Part shown: piece after piece, positions 36,145-44,234 of the stretch
How positions within the stretch are numbered: position 1 is the stretch's first letter
Layout of the letters: every line of letters starts with the position of its first letter
Source: CAVUEG01 sp963740525
GTDB taxonomy: Bacteria > Actinomycetota > Actinomycetes > Propionibacteriales > Nocardioidaceae
Assembly (NCBI GenBank): GCA_963740525.1
Contig: CAVUEG010000006.1
Location: forward strand, 62,001 to 126,000
Reading direction: 5' to 3'
Length of the DNA stretch: 64,000 nucleotides
Position numbers and translations under genes: made by a program
The notes under the pieces: model-generated
The model's database searches: none
Seen by the model: the letters and a program-made list of their open reading frames with translations, nothing else
Told to the model about the DNA's origin: nothing

Positions 36145-37538
36145 TGCCTGTGCACCGCCTTGTCATAGAGTCCGGTCAGCCGGTCGGCCGGGTCGTAGCG
36201 TTTCTTGACCGAGGCCAGGTTGTCGCCGTCGTAGAGCGCGTCGAAGGTCGAGCGGTCGTAGAACGCCTCAGAGTAGAGCGACTTGTGTCCGGCCAGGTCC
36301 TTCACCTTGGCCTCGATCGCGCGGTTGCGCGGGGCCTCCGCCGCGTCAGTGCCGACGTGGACGGTGCCCCAGAACCCGACGTTGACGTACGTCGTGCCCG
36401 GGGCCAGCGGGTACGTCGGCCAGGTCCGGGCACTGCCCGGTCCCGAAGGCTCCCGCAGCCGCAGCGGACACAGCCACACCGGGCGCATCCCGACCTCGTC
36501 GTCGAACCAGCGCAGGAACTCCGGGAGCCGGTCGACGGGGACCTCCACGTCCTGGATGACGCGTTCGCGCTCGGGCCGCCCGGCTCTCCGGTCCAGGCGG
36601 GCCATCACGCCGAACTTCCGGTCGAGCCCGACCAGCCGGTAGTAGACGTCCGAGCGGCGCCACCGGCGGGGCCACCACCGGCGGATGCGGGGGTTGTGCA
36701 GCCCGAACGCACCCGAGCACCAGAACCAGTCGGTGTCCCATCGCCAGAGGTAGTCGTTCATCGTCAGCCGGTCCTGCTCGCGATGCTGCAGCGAGCGGTA
36801 GAAGATCTGGTCTCCCGTGTAGTCGCTGGTGGCGCCGCCTTCTCCGGTCCAGCCGGCGAGCGTCAGGTAGGCCTCGTCCGGCGCGAAGACGACGCCATCG
36901 ACCGCGTCGACTGCCTGGCCGTCCCAGCTCCTCTGGTCGACCACGGCGTCCACGGCCTTCGCCAGCAGGTCGAGGTCGTCGAAGCGCACGTGCCTCAGGT
37001 CGACGTAACCCGGCACCGGCTCGAGCTCGATGCGCAGCCTCGTGGCGTAGCCCAGGGAGCCGTAGGAGTTGGGGAAGGTGTGGAACAGGTCGGCATGCTC
37101 GTTCTCGGGGGTGGCCGTCACCACCTGCCCGTCGCCGGTGAAGACGTCCATCTCGAGCACGGACTCGTGGGGCAGTCCGTTGCGGAACGAGGTCGACTCG
37201 ATGCCTAGCCCGGTCACCGCACCACCGAGGGTGATCGTCCGGAGCTGGGGCACGACCAACGGGACCAGTCCGAACGGCAGCGTGGCCTCGACGAGGTGCT
37301 CGTAGGTGCACATCCCCTGGACGTCCGCGACTCGCGTCACGGGGTCGACCGCCACCACCCCGCCGAGGCCCGAGACGTCGAGGCCGGGCGTGCGGGTGCT
37401 GGAGCTGAGTCGCGAGCGGAACAGGTTCGACGTCGGCTTGGCCAGCCGGACCGGCGCACCAGGGCGCAGCGCGGCGTACGACTCGCTGAGTCGACGCACC
37501 GCCTGTGAGTGGGCCTCCCAGCCCGTCAGAGCTACCAC
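36141..37538 (-). CDS. tmsA: FAD-binding oxidoreductase of 10-methyl branched fatty acid synthesis
   Basis: 465 aa. An FAD_binding_4 (VAO-type) domain occupies the N-terminal half (VVAVDPVTRVADVQGMCTYE, then VPQLRTITLGGAVTGLGIES as the FAD pyrophosphate block). The C-terminal part is long and Trp/Arg-rich (WRWDTDWFWCSGAF, RRWWPRRWRR). No Cys/His covalent flavin site was identified. Located directly before the methyltransferase with a 4-base overlap, it matches TmsA/BfaA, which reduces the 10-methylene group to 10-methyl (tuberculostearic-type acids). The GTG start has GTGAGG just upstream. Assignment rests on pairing plus family. Confidence 0.85.
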   Translation of the reverse strand: MVALTGWEAHSQAVRRLSESYAALRPGAPVRLAKPTSNLFRSRLSSSTRTPGLDVSGLGGVVAVDPVTRVADVQGMCTYEHLVEATLPFGLVPLVVPQLRTITLGGAVTGLGIESTSFRNGLPHESVLEMDVFTGDGQVVTATPENEHADLFHTFPNSYGSLGYATRLRIELEPVPGYVDLRHVRFDDLDLLAKAVDAVVDQRSWDGQAVDAVDGVVFAPDEAYLTLAGWTGEGGATSDYTGDQIFYRSLQHREQDRLTMNDYLWRWDTDWFWCSGAFGLHNPRIRRWWPRRWRRSDVYYRLVGLDRKFGVMARLDRRAGRPERERVIQDVEVPVDRLPEFLRWFDDEVGMRPVWLCPLRLREPSGPGSARTWPTYPLAPGTTYVNVGFWGTVHVGTDAAEAPRNRAIEAKVKDLAGHKSLYSEAFYDRSTFDALYDGDNLASVKKRYDPADRLTGLYDKAVHRQ

Positions 37539-37586
37539 ACCCTCACTCTAGTGAAGGCCCCCCGGAATGAAGCGGTCCCGGTCCGT

Positions 37587-37934
37587 TCAGGAGACCGTGG
37601 TACGCACCACGTCACCGGTGGGTGTTGCCAGGTGGAGGGGTACGCCGGGGCCGGCGAAGTCACGCACCACGGCGAGATCCGTCTCAGCCGCTTCGGGTGC
37701 CTCGCCGAGGACCACGACGGCCTCGAGGCCACGGGCACCGCTCGAGACGGCCATCGCCACCGCCACCTGCACCGCCGACGCTGAGAACGAGGGCAGGGCC
37801 ACCGTCGCCGCGGCGTACGTGCGTCCCTCCGAGTCACGCACGCAGGCGCCCTCGGCGGAGCGGGTCCGGGCGCGCGCGGAGCGGGCCAGGGTGACCAGCT
37901 TGCGGTCGTCGGGGTCGGTGAGGCCGTCTCTCAC
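37587..37934 (-). CDS. Cytidine deaminase-like protein lacking the active site
   Basis: 115 aa. The layout matches a cytidine deaminase (LVTLARSARAR, then GRTYAAATVALPSFSASAVQ, then ALEAVVVLGE), and the gene occupies the cdd position after corC. However, the zinc-binding C/H-A-E motif reads SASAVQ and no P-C-x-x-C follows, so zinc hydrolysis is not expected. It overlaps corC by GTGA and ends 48 bases before the tmsA start. It may have become a structural or regulatory protein, or be on the way to loss. Confidence 0.8.
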   Translation of the reverse strand: MRDGLTDPDDRKLVTLARSARARTRSAEGACVRDSEGRTYAAATVALPSFSASAVQVAVAMAVSSGARGLEAVVVLGEAPEAAETDLAVVRDFAGPGVPLHLATPTGDVVRTTVS

Positions 37935-39271
37935 GGCGCTCCCTCGTCGTCGTTGTCCTCCACGGGCGCTGCGTACTCGACCGGAGAGATCAGCACTGTC
38001 TCGATCCGGTTGCGCCTGCCCGAGACCGACTCTGCCTCGAAGCGCAGTCCGTGCGCCTCGATCACCGAGCCCGGGATCGGCACCCGGCCGAGGTGCTTGG
38101 CCATCAGCCCTCCGACCGTGTCAACGTCGTCGTCGTCGACCCGTACGCCGACCACGTCCTCGATGTCGTCGATGTCGAAGCGCGAGCTGACCCGGACCGC
38201 GCCGCTGGCCAGCCGCTCGACCTCCTGCTCGGCCTGGTCGTACTCGTCGGTGATCTCCCCGACGATCTCCTCGAGCACGTCCTCGATCGTGACCAGGCCG
38301 GCCGTGCCGCCGTACTCGTCGATGACGACTGCGATGTGCTTGCGCATCGCCTGCATCTCCCGGAGGAGCCCGTCCACGGGCTTGGAGTCGGGGACGTACA
38401 TCACGGGACGCATCACCGACTCGACGCGCTCGGTCGACTCGGCCTCGTGCTTGTCGAAGACTCGCTTGGTGATGTCCTTGAGGTAGGCGAAGCCCACGAT
38501 GTCGTCGAGGTTCTCCCCCACGACCGGGATCCGGGAGTAGCCGCTGCGCAGGCCCAGGGACATAGCCTGACGCAGCGTCTTGTGCCGTTCGATGAAGACC
38601 ACGTCGGTGCGAGGGACCATCACCTCGCGCACGAACGTGTCGCCGAGCTCGAAGACGGAGTGGATCATCTTCCGCTCGCCGGACTCGATCACGGCGGAGG
38701 CCTCGGCCAGGTCGACCAGCTCACGGAGCTCGGCCTCCGAGGAGAACGGGCCCTCGGTGAAGCCGCGCCCCGGGGTGATCGCGTTGCCGACCAGGATCAG
38801 CAGCTGGGGCAGGGGGCCGAGCACCTTGGTGAGCAGCACGAGGGCAGGCGCCGACGCCAGCGCGACCCGCTGGGAGTGCTGTCGCCCCACCGTGCGCGGG
38901 GCCACGCCGATCATCACGAACGAGACCAGGAGCATCACCGCCACGGTGAGCAGCACCGCCGGCAGGCGGTCACGCAGGGCCAGGGAGGTGGTCCCGCGGA
39001 CGTCCCCCGTGACGTCGAGCACGACCAGGGTGGCCAGCACGATCGCGGAGATCTCGAAGAACAGGCGCAGGAACAGCGCGGTGTTCAGGAAGCGCGCCGG
39101 GTCCTCGGCGATCTGCATGAGCCTCGCCGAGCCCGCCAGCTCGTCGTCGGCGAGCTCCTGTGCGCGCGCCTTGGAGAAGGCAGACAGTGCTGCGTCCGCG
39201 CCGCTGAAGAGGCCGGCGAGCAGCACCAGCGCGGCTGCCAGCAGGAGCAGCCAGAGGTCCGTCTGGGTCAT
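37931..39271 (-). CDS. CorC/HlyC-family (CNNM-type) membrane protein with CBS pair
   Basis: 446 aa. An N-terminal DUF21 membrane domain of three to four helices (LWLLLLAAALVLLAGLFSGAD onward, to about 145) is followed by two CBS domains (about 215-340; VMVPRTDVVFIERHKTLRQA and IDEYGGTAGLVTIEDVLEE) and a CorC_HlyC domain (about 355-435). CNNM proteins act in Mg(II)/Na(I) transport; the 'hemolysin' name is historical. The ATG overlaps ybeY by four bases, the usual order. Confidence 0.92.
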   Translation of the reverse strand: MTQTDLWLLLLAAALVLLAGLFSGADAALSAFSKARAQELADDELAGSARLMQIAEDPARFLNTALFLRLFFEISAIVLATLVVLDVTGDVRGTTSLALRDRLPAVLLTVAVMLLVSFVMIGVAPRTVGRQHSQRVALASAPALVLLTKVLGPLPQLLILVGNAITPGRGFTEGPFSSEAELRELVDLAEASAVIESGERKMIHSVFELGDTFVREVMVPRTDVVFIERHKTLRQAMSLGLRSGYSRIPVVGENLDDIVGFAYLKDITKRVFDKHEAESTERVESVMRPVMYVPDSKPVDGLLREMQAMRKHIAVVIDEYGGTAGLVTIEDVLEEIVGEITDEYDQAEQEVERLASGAVRVSSRFDIDDIEDVVGVRVDDDDVDTVGGLMAKHLGRVPIPGSVIEAHGLRFEAESVSGRRNRIETVLISPVEYAAPVEDNDDEGAP

Positions 39272-39789
39272 GCCGGCTCGCTGCCCGTGGCGGACACGGG
39301 GTCGATCACGGACTCACCCTGTCGGACGCCGTGCCACTCCGCGAGCAGCCTGGCCTGGAGACCGAACATCTCCTTGTGGTCCTCGGGCTCGGCGTGGTCG
39401 TACCCGAGCAGGTGCAGGATCCCGTGCACCGTGAGCAGGTCCACCTCGTCGCCGGTGCTGTAGCCGGTCTGCCCCTTGGCCCGGGCCTCGTCGGCCTGCT
39501 TCTCGGCGATGGCGGGGCAGAGCATCACGTCGCCCAGGATCCCCTCCTCCGGCTCGTCACCGGCCAGGCCGGGTCGCAGCTCGTCCATCGGGAAGGCAAG
39601 GACGTCGGTGGGGCCCGACTTCTCCATCCACTGCTCGTTGAGCGCGGAGATGGTGTCCTCGTCGACCAGCTTGATGCACAGCTCCGCCTGAGGATGCACG
39701 CGCATCCGGTCCAGGACGAACGCGGCGAGCGAGTTCAGGGAGCGGACGTCGACGCCGGCTCCGGACTCGTCGAGGATCTCGATCGTCAT
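39268..39789 (-). CDS. ybeY: Endoribonuclease YbeY
   Basis: Zinc-dependent RNase for 16S rRNA 3' processing and ribosome quality control. 173 aa with H122, H126 and H132 in HGILHLLGYDH, the invariant metal motif. TDVLAFPMDE at about 61-70 is the conserved upstream block. The ATG overlaps phoH at its upstream end by four bases. Partner of PhoH and Era in rRNA maturation. Confidence 0.95.
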   Translation of the reverse strand: MTIEILDESGAGVDVRSLNSLAAFVLDRMRVHPQAELCIKLVDEDTISALNEQWMEKSGPTDVLAFPMDELRPGLAGDEPEEGILGDVMLCPAIAEKQADEARAKGQTGYSTGDEVDLLTVHGILHLLGYDHAEPEDHKEMFGLQARLLAEWHGVRQGESVIDPVSATGSEPA

Positions 39790-40811
39790 GCTCGGGTGCT
39801 CCTGGGACGGTGCGGCCGGTTCTCGTCGGCGTCGCGCCGGGCCTCGAACTCGTCGTAGGCGGCCACGATCTTCCCGACCAGACGGTGTCGTACGACGTCC
39901 TGGGCCGTCAGCCGGTTGAAGGCGACGTCCTCGATGCCCTCGAGGATCCCCTCGACGACCCGCAGTCCGCTCTTGATCCCCGACGGCAGGTCGACCTGGG
40001 TCACGTCGCCGGTCACGACGATCCGCGAACCGAAGCCGAGCCGGGTCAGGAACATCTTCATCTGCTCGGGCGAGGTGTTCTGTGCCTCGTCGAGGATGAT
40101 GAACGCGTCGTTGAGCGTGCGGCCACGCATGTAGGCCAGCGGCGCCACCTCGATGGTGCCAGCGGCGAGCAGCTTCGGGATCGTGTCGGGGTCGAGCATG
40201 TCGTGCAGGGCGTCGTACAGGGGGCGGAGGTACGGGTCGATCTTCTCGCTGAGGGTCCCCGGCAGGAAGCCGAGACGCTCGCCGGCCTCGACGGCCGGGC
40301 GGGTCAGGATGATCCGGGTCACCTGCTTGGCCTGCAGGGCCTGCACGGCCTTGGCCATCGCGAGGTAGGTCTTGCCGGTGCCGGCGGGACCGATCCCGAA
40401 CACGATCGTGTGCTTGTCGATCGAGTCGACGTACCGCTTCTGGTTCAGGGTCTTCGGCCGGATCGTGCGCCCACGGTTGGACAGGATGTTCAGACTCAGC
40501 ACGTCCGCCGGGCGCGCGGTGGTCTCGGCGCGAAGCATGGCGATGGCCCGCTCGACGGTCTCCGCGCCGAGCCCCTGGCCCGTGCGCAGGATGGTCACGA
40601 GCTCGTCGACCAGCCGCTCGGCCAGAGCGATCTCGGCGGACTCGCCACGCAGGGTGACCTGGTTGCCACGGACGTGCACATCGGCGTCGAACGCCTTCTC
40701 GATCAGGTTGAGGTGCTCGTCGCCCGGCCCGAGGAGGGCCACCATGTTGATGCTCGCGGGCACCACGATCGTGTGCTGAGGATGATCCCGATGATCAGTG
40801 TTGTCGGTCAT
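39786..40811 (-). CDS. phoH: PhoH-family ATPase
   Basis: 341 aa. Walker A GPAGTGKT (141-148), Walker B ILDEAQNTSPEQMKMFLTR and the PhoH core (ILTRPAVEAGERLGFLPGTL) are present; an N-terminal domain precedes the core (KH-like, DADVHVRGNQVTLRGE). It probably acts with YbeY in RNA metabolism. The ATG at 40811 begins MTDNTDHRD. The 140 bases upstream, towards the copper monooxygenase-like gene, hold no other feature. Confidence 0.93.
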   Translation of the reverse strand: MTDNTDHRDHPQHTIVVPASINMVALLGPGDEHLNLIEKAFDADVHVRGNQVTLRGESAEIALAERLVDELVTILRTGQGLGAETVERAIAMLRAETTARPADVLSLNILSNRGRTIRPKTLNQKRYVDSIDKHTIVFGIGPAGTGKTYLAMAKAVQALQAKQVTRIILTRPAVEAGERLGFLPGTLSEKIDPYLRPLYDALHDMLDPDTIPKLLAAGTIEVAPLAYMRGRTLNDAFIILDEAQNTSPEQMKMFLTRLGFGSRIVVTGDVTQVDLPSGIKSGLRVVEGILEGIEDVAFNRLTAQDVVRHRLVGKIVAAYDEFEARRDADENRPHRPRSTRA

Positions 40812-40951
40812 GGACGCCCGCTGGGGGCAGCCTCCTGAGTCCGTGCGTGGCCGGCGACCGAGGTCGCCCTGTGCGCATCCATGCTACGGGAGGTACCCCG
40901 CGCGGGCATCTTCGAACCGAAGGAGCCTCACCGACGCCTCCGGGAGGGTTC

Positions 40952-42118
40952 TCACCCGCGGGTGAACAGCACGATCCCCAGGCACATCTCATCGGTCGTG
41001 CCCTCCCCCCAGACGACGTAGCGCTCGGGTTGGTCCTTGAAGGCCGGGAGCACGTCGCGCAGCGACTGGTCGTGGTGACAGGTCACCTTCAGGGTGTCTC
41101 CCGGACGAACCCGCGCCGGCCGGACCGGGACACTCCCCTGGTTGTCGAAGTCCCACACCTTGATGTTGAGCAGCGTCCTGGCCCGCGGCGTACCGGGGTT
41201 GAGGTCGATGCGGATCTGGCGGCCGAGCAGGTGCATGTGGCCGGCCACCGCTCGGATCGTCATCTTCTTGTCGACCGTGCGGGTGCAGGACTGGACCGGG
41301 CCGATGGGGTCCGCGCCGCAGAGCAGGTGCAGGGCGTTGGCGACGTTCCCCGCCTCACCGAAACGCTTCATCCCGTCGGCCACGGCGGCGCTCCGGTCGC
41401 AGAGCCGTCCGGTGTGGCCGGCTCGGCAGGGCAGCTCGACCGGGGCCACGAGCAGCATGGTCTCCAGCGACGCCAGCTTCTTGGTGCCGGGGGCGAGCCG
41501 CAGCACCGCCGCGCTGCGGTCGGGGCGGGCACCGGCCAGGAGGTTGTAGTGGACCTGCATGATCACCCGGGAACCGGCCTCCATCGGTACGCCGACGTCC
41601 GGAGCCATCACGCTCTCCCCTCCTCCAGGCGCCCAGGCCCCCAGCCAGGGAGCGGAGTCGATGGCGATGCCACCGTCCAGACCGGACCCACCGAAGCAGG
41701 TCCAGCCCTCGCCAGGAGTCTCCGCGTCCTTCTCCTCGGCGGTGCGCACCTGGCTCGCGGAGACCCGGAAGAGGATCACGTGGTGCACGACGCGTGGCTG
41801 ACCCGGCAACACGTTGAGCCCGGTGAGAAAGGAGTCGTGGGTGATCCTCGGGTCGAGCAGGAAGCAGCGGTAGTCGTCGGTCCCCTTCCCGGTCGGCGCA
41901 GACGGGGTGTACCGGGTCGGCATCCGCACGGTCCGGAGCGTCTCCCCGGCTCGGAGCGCGGTGTCGGGAGTCGCGCTGGCGACCGGGTGGTCGGCGTGCG
42001 GCGTCGCCGACGCGTGGTGGGTGGCGGCGCCCTGAGCGTCGGGCTGCTCGGCCGTGATGCTGCTGCACGCGCTGAGACCGAGGGCCAGCACGAGGGTGGG
42101 GACGAGACGAAGGCTCAC
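40952..42118 (-). CDS. PHM-like type II copper monooxygenase lipoprotein
   Basis: 388 aa. The signal and lipobox LSAC (C18) anchor it outside the membrane. The six copper ligands of peptidylglycine alpha-hydroxylating and dopamine beta-monooxygenases are in order: H112/H113 (VHHVILF) and H190 (QVHYN) for CuH, H294/H296 (GHMHLLG) and M378 (DEMCLG) for CuM. The family mark DYRCFLLDP (82-90) is also present. A His-rich stretch (34-44) follows the lipid anchor. Substrate is unknown and no reductant partner is nearby. The GTG overlaps the HIT stop by four bases. Confidence 0.85.
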   Translation of the reverse strand: MSLRLVPTLVLALGLSACSSITAEQPDAQGAATHHASATPHADHPVASATPDTALRAGETLRTVRMPTRYTPSAPTGKGTDDYRCFLLDPRITHDSFLTGLNVLPGQPRVVHHVILFRVSASQVRTAEEKDAETPGEGWTCFGGSGLDGGIAIDSAPWLGAWAPGGGESVMAPDVGVPMEAGSRVIMQVHYNLLAGARPDRSAAVLRLAPGTKKLASLETMLLVAPVELPCRAGHTGRLCDRSAAVADGMKRFGEAGNVANALHLLCGADPIGPVQSCTRTVDKKMTIRAVAGHMHLLGRQIRIDLNPGTPRARTLLNIKVWDFDNQGSVPVRPARVRPGDTLKVTCHHDQSLRDVLPAFKDQPERYVVWGEGTTDEMCLGIVLFTRG

Positions 42119-42471
42119 CCGGGCGGCCAGGTCATGGTCCGGCCACCCAGCACGTGCAGGTGCGCGTGGAAGACCGTCTGGTGCGCCGCCGGGCCCGTGT
42201 TGAAGACCATCCGGTAGCCCTCGTCGAGACCCGCTGCCTGGGCGACCGCGTGCGCGGAGGTGACGAGGTCGACGCTGGTGCCCGGCTCAGCCAGTGCCAG
42301 GGCGGCGGCGTTCGGGTGGTGGCTGCGCGGCACCACCAGGACATGGGTGGGCGCGACCGGGCTGACGTCGCGAAACGCCACGGTAGTGCCCGTCTCGTGC
42401 ACCACGTCGGCCGGTATGTCGCCGGCCACGATCTTGCAGAACAGACAGTCGGGATCCACGGCTGCGCTCAT
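42115..42471 (-). CDS. HIT-family nucleotide phosphohydrolase
   Basis: 118 aa, bacterial HINT type. CLFCKIVAGDIPADVVHE at the N-terminus and the histidine triad in TVFHAHLHVLGG (about 98-109) define an AMP-lysine/adenosine phosphoramidase fold. The ATG at 42471 starts the family-typical segment; the longer frame upstream overlaps the divergent sigma gene. In actinobacteria HIT genes usually sit beside phoH. Here the copper monooxygenase-like gene is inserted between. Confidence 0.92.
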   Translation of the reverse strand: MSAAVDPDCLFCKIVAGDIPADVVHETGTTVAFRDVSPVAPTHVLVVPRSHHPNAAALALAEPGTSVDLVTSAHAVAQAAGLDEGYRMVFNTGPAAHQTVFHAHLHVLGGRTMTWPPG

Positions 42472-42573
42472 GGCGCCAGCATATGCCGCGTGTCCTGAGG
42501 TAAACCGGCGACGGGGCTCGCGCGTGGAACTACCGTGATGAGCACAGTGACCCGCCGAGTGACGGGGGTGGCA

Positions 42574-43089
42574 ATGACGGACCGGACAGCTCCCGACTGG
42601 GACGCCGACCAGGCCGTGACCGAGCTGTACGCCGTGCACTACCGCAGCCTGGTCCGACTCTCGGTGCTGATGGTCCGCGACCAGGGTGTCGCGGAGGACG
42701 TCGTACAGGACTCCTTCGTGGCGATGCACGGCAAGTGGGGACGCCTCCGCGAGCCCGACAAGGCCCTGGCGTACCTGCGCCAGACCGTAGTCAACCGCTC
42801 ACGGTCGGTGCTGCGGCACCGAGGCGTGGTCGACAGGAACCGACCGCAGCCCGTCCCCGACGCGCCCGGAGCCGACGAGGCCGCCGTGCTCGCCGAGCGC
42901 CGCACGATCGTGCTCGATGCGATGCAGGAGCTCCCCACCCGCCAGCGCGAGGTGCTCGCGCTGCGCTACTACCTCGACCTGTCAGAGGCCGAGATCGCCG
43001 AGTCGCTCGGCATCAGCAAGGGCGCGGTCAAGTCCCATGCCTCGCGCGGCGCCGCCGCACTACGTCTGCTCCTGGAGGACCAGCGATGA
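42574..43089 (+). CDS. SigE-type sigma-70 family RNA polymerase sigma factor
   Basis: 171 aa from the ATG at 42574, with GGGGGTGG seven bases upstream; GTG at 42568 is also possible. Region 2 VRLSVLMVRDQGVAEDVVQDSFVAMHGKW and region 4 LPTRQREVLALRYYLDLSEAEIAESLGISKGAVKSHASRG are those of the actinobacterial SigE-like ECF group. It is co-translated with a single-pass membrane protein (ATGA overlap) whose cytoplasmic N-terminus may regulate it. Confidence 0.9.
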   Translation: MTDRTAPDWDADQAVTELYAVHYRSLVRLSVLMVRDQGVAEDVVQDSFVAMHGKWGRLREPDKALAYLRQTVVNRSRSVLRHRGVVDRNRPQPVPDAPGADEAAVLAERRTIVLDAMQELPTRQREVLALRYYLDLSEAEIAESLGISKGAVKSHASRGAAALRLLLEDQR

Positions 43090-44132
43090 CCACCGACGAG
43101 ACCCGTGAGATCCGGGACCTGCTGCACGACGCCGTGGCTGACATCGAGCCCGAGCGCGGCGTCGGTGACGTCCTGAGCCGGGTGGACTCAGCCCGAAGGG
43201 CTCGCAACCCGTGGCTCCTCGCCAGTGCCGGAGCGGCCCTGGCCACCGCGGCCACGGTCGCCGCCGTCGCCGCCCTCTCGGGCGGACCGGGTACCAACCG
43301 CACCGACCCGGGCTTCGCCGGCTCACCCTCCAGCTCGGTCGGGTCCTCGCAGAGCCCCTCGGCACCGACCCCCTCGCGCAAGCCCAGCGCGTCCGGGTCC
43401 GCGATCCCCGTCTACTTCGCCGGTGACACCGCGGACGGCCCCGGCCTCTACCGCGAGTTCGAGTCGGTGGCCGACCCGCAACCCGATGCACTCTCGGCGG
43501 CGGTGAACCTCTCGGTCGCCGGCACCGCAGCGGACCCCGACTACAGCAGCCTGTGGCCGGCCGGGACCACCGTTCGAGCCACCTGGGTCGAGGGCGGCAC
43601 CGTGATGGTCGACCTCCTCGGGGACAACCTGGTCGACCTGCCCGCCGGCATGGATGCGGCGGCCGCGAACATCGCCCTTCAGCAGGTCGTCTACACCGCT
43701 CAGGCCGTCCTCCAGAATCGTGTGCCCGTGCAGTTCCTGGTCAACGGCTCGCGCGTGCCGACCGTCCTCGGTGAAGCCTCCGCCGAACCGCTCACCAACG
43801 CTGGGGTGCTCGCCACGCTCGCCCATGTCTCCCTGACCACGCCCGAGGAGGGCGCGACGGTCTCCGGCGGGACGCTGAAGGTCTCCGGAGTGGCCAACTC
43901 CTTCGAGGCGAACGTGATCTGCGGGGTGCTCGACGGAGGCCACGCCTTCGGCGACAACCCGTTCACCGCCAGCGGGTGGCAGGGCGACAAGCTCTTCCCC
44001 TTCGAGGGAACCATCGACGTGTCCTCGATCCCCGCCGGCACCTACACCCTCGTCTGCTCCACCGACGACCCCTCGGGCGGCGCGGAGGGCAACGGCCCCG
44101 ACACGGACACCCGCACCATCACCCTCCCCTGA
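43086..44132 (+). CDS. Single-pass membrane protein with GerMN and Gmad2 domains
   Basis: 348 aa. Cytoplasmic N-terminal part (about 1-42, IRDLLHDAVADIEPERG), hydrophobic segment PWLLASAGAALATAATVAAVAAL (about 43-65), Ser/Pro linker, then GerMN (PVYFAGDTADGPGLYREF to about 230) and Gmad2 (SLTTPEEGATVSGGTLKVSG onward). The layout is typical of products co-expressed with SigE-type sigma factors. The TGA stop lies inside the first unit of the 32-nt-period repeat array, so the last residues end exactly where the repeat begins. Confidence 0.88.
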   Translation: MTTDETREIRDLLHDAVADIEPERGVGDVLSRVDSARRARNPWLLASAGAALATAATVAAVAALSGGPGTNRTDPGFAGSPSSSVGSSQSPSAPTPSRKPSASGSAIPVYFAGDTADGPGLYREFESVADPQPDALSAAVNLSVAGTAADPDYSSLWPAGTTVRATWVEGGTVMVDLLGDNLVDLPAGMDAAAANIALQQVVYTAQAVLQNRVPVQFLVNGSRVPTVLGEASAEPLTNAGVLATLAHVSLTTPEEGATVSGGTLKVSGVANSFEANVICGVLDGGHAFGDNPFTASGWQGDKLFPFEGTIDVSSIPAGTYTLVCSTDDPSGGAEGNGPDTDTRTITLP

Positions 44133-44210
44133 CGCGGCGCATCTTGTCCTTCGTATCCCCCTGACGCGGCGCATCTTGCCCACGAAATCGCACCGACGCG
44201 GCGCGTATCT
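44129..44210 (-). repeat. Three-unit repeat array, 32-nt period (inverted)
   Basis: Cores at 44129-44146 and 44161-44178 are exact reverse complements of CAAGATGCGCCGCGTCAG; a degenerate third unit starts at 44193. Start-to-start distances are 32 nt. The first unit carries the stop codon of the GerMN gene, and the array lies between that gene and the convergent rsmE. Confidence 0.85.
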
Positions 44211-44234
44211 CCTTGGGCGGCCGTCAGCCCCCCG

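Noticed and set aside
36144..37208. 354-codon plus-strand frame over tmsA
   Set aside because: Antisense shadow of the FAD oxidoreductase; no domain recognised.
42526..42530. GGAAC as a possible ECF -35 element upstream of the SigE-type gene
   Set aside because: No convincing -10 partner at 16-17 bases; left out of the feature list.
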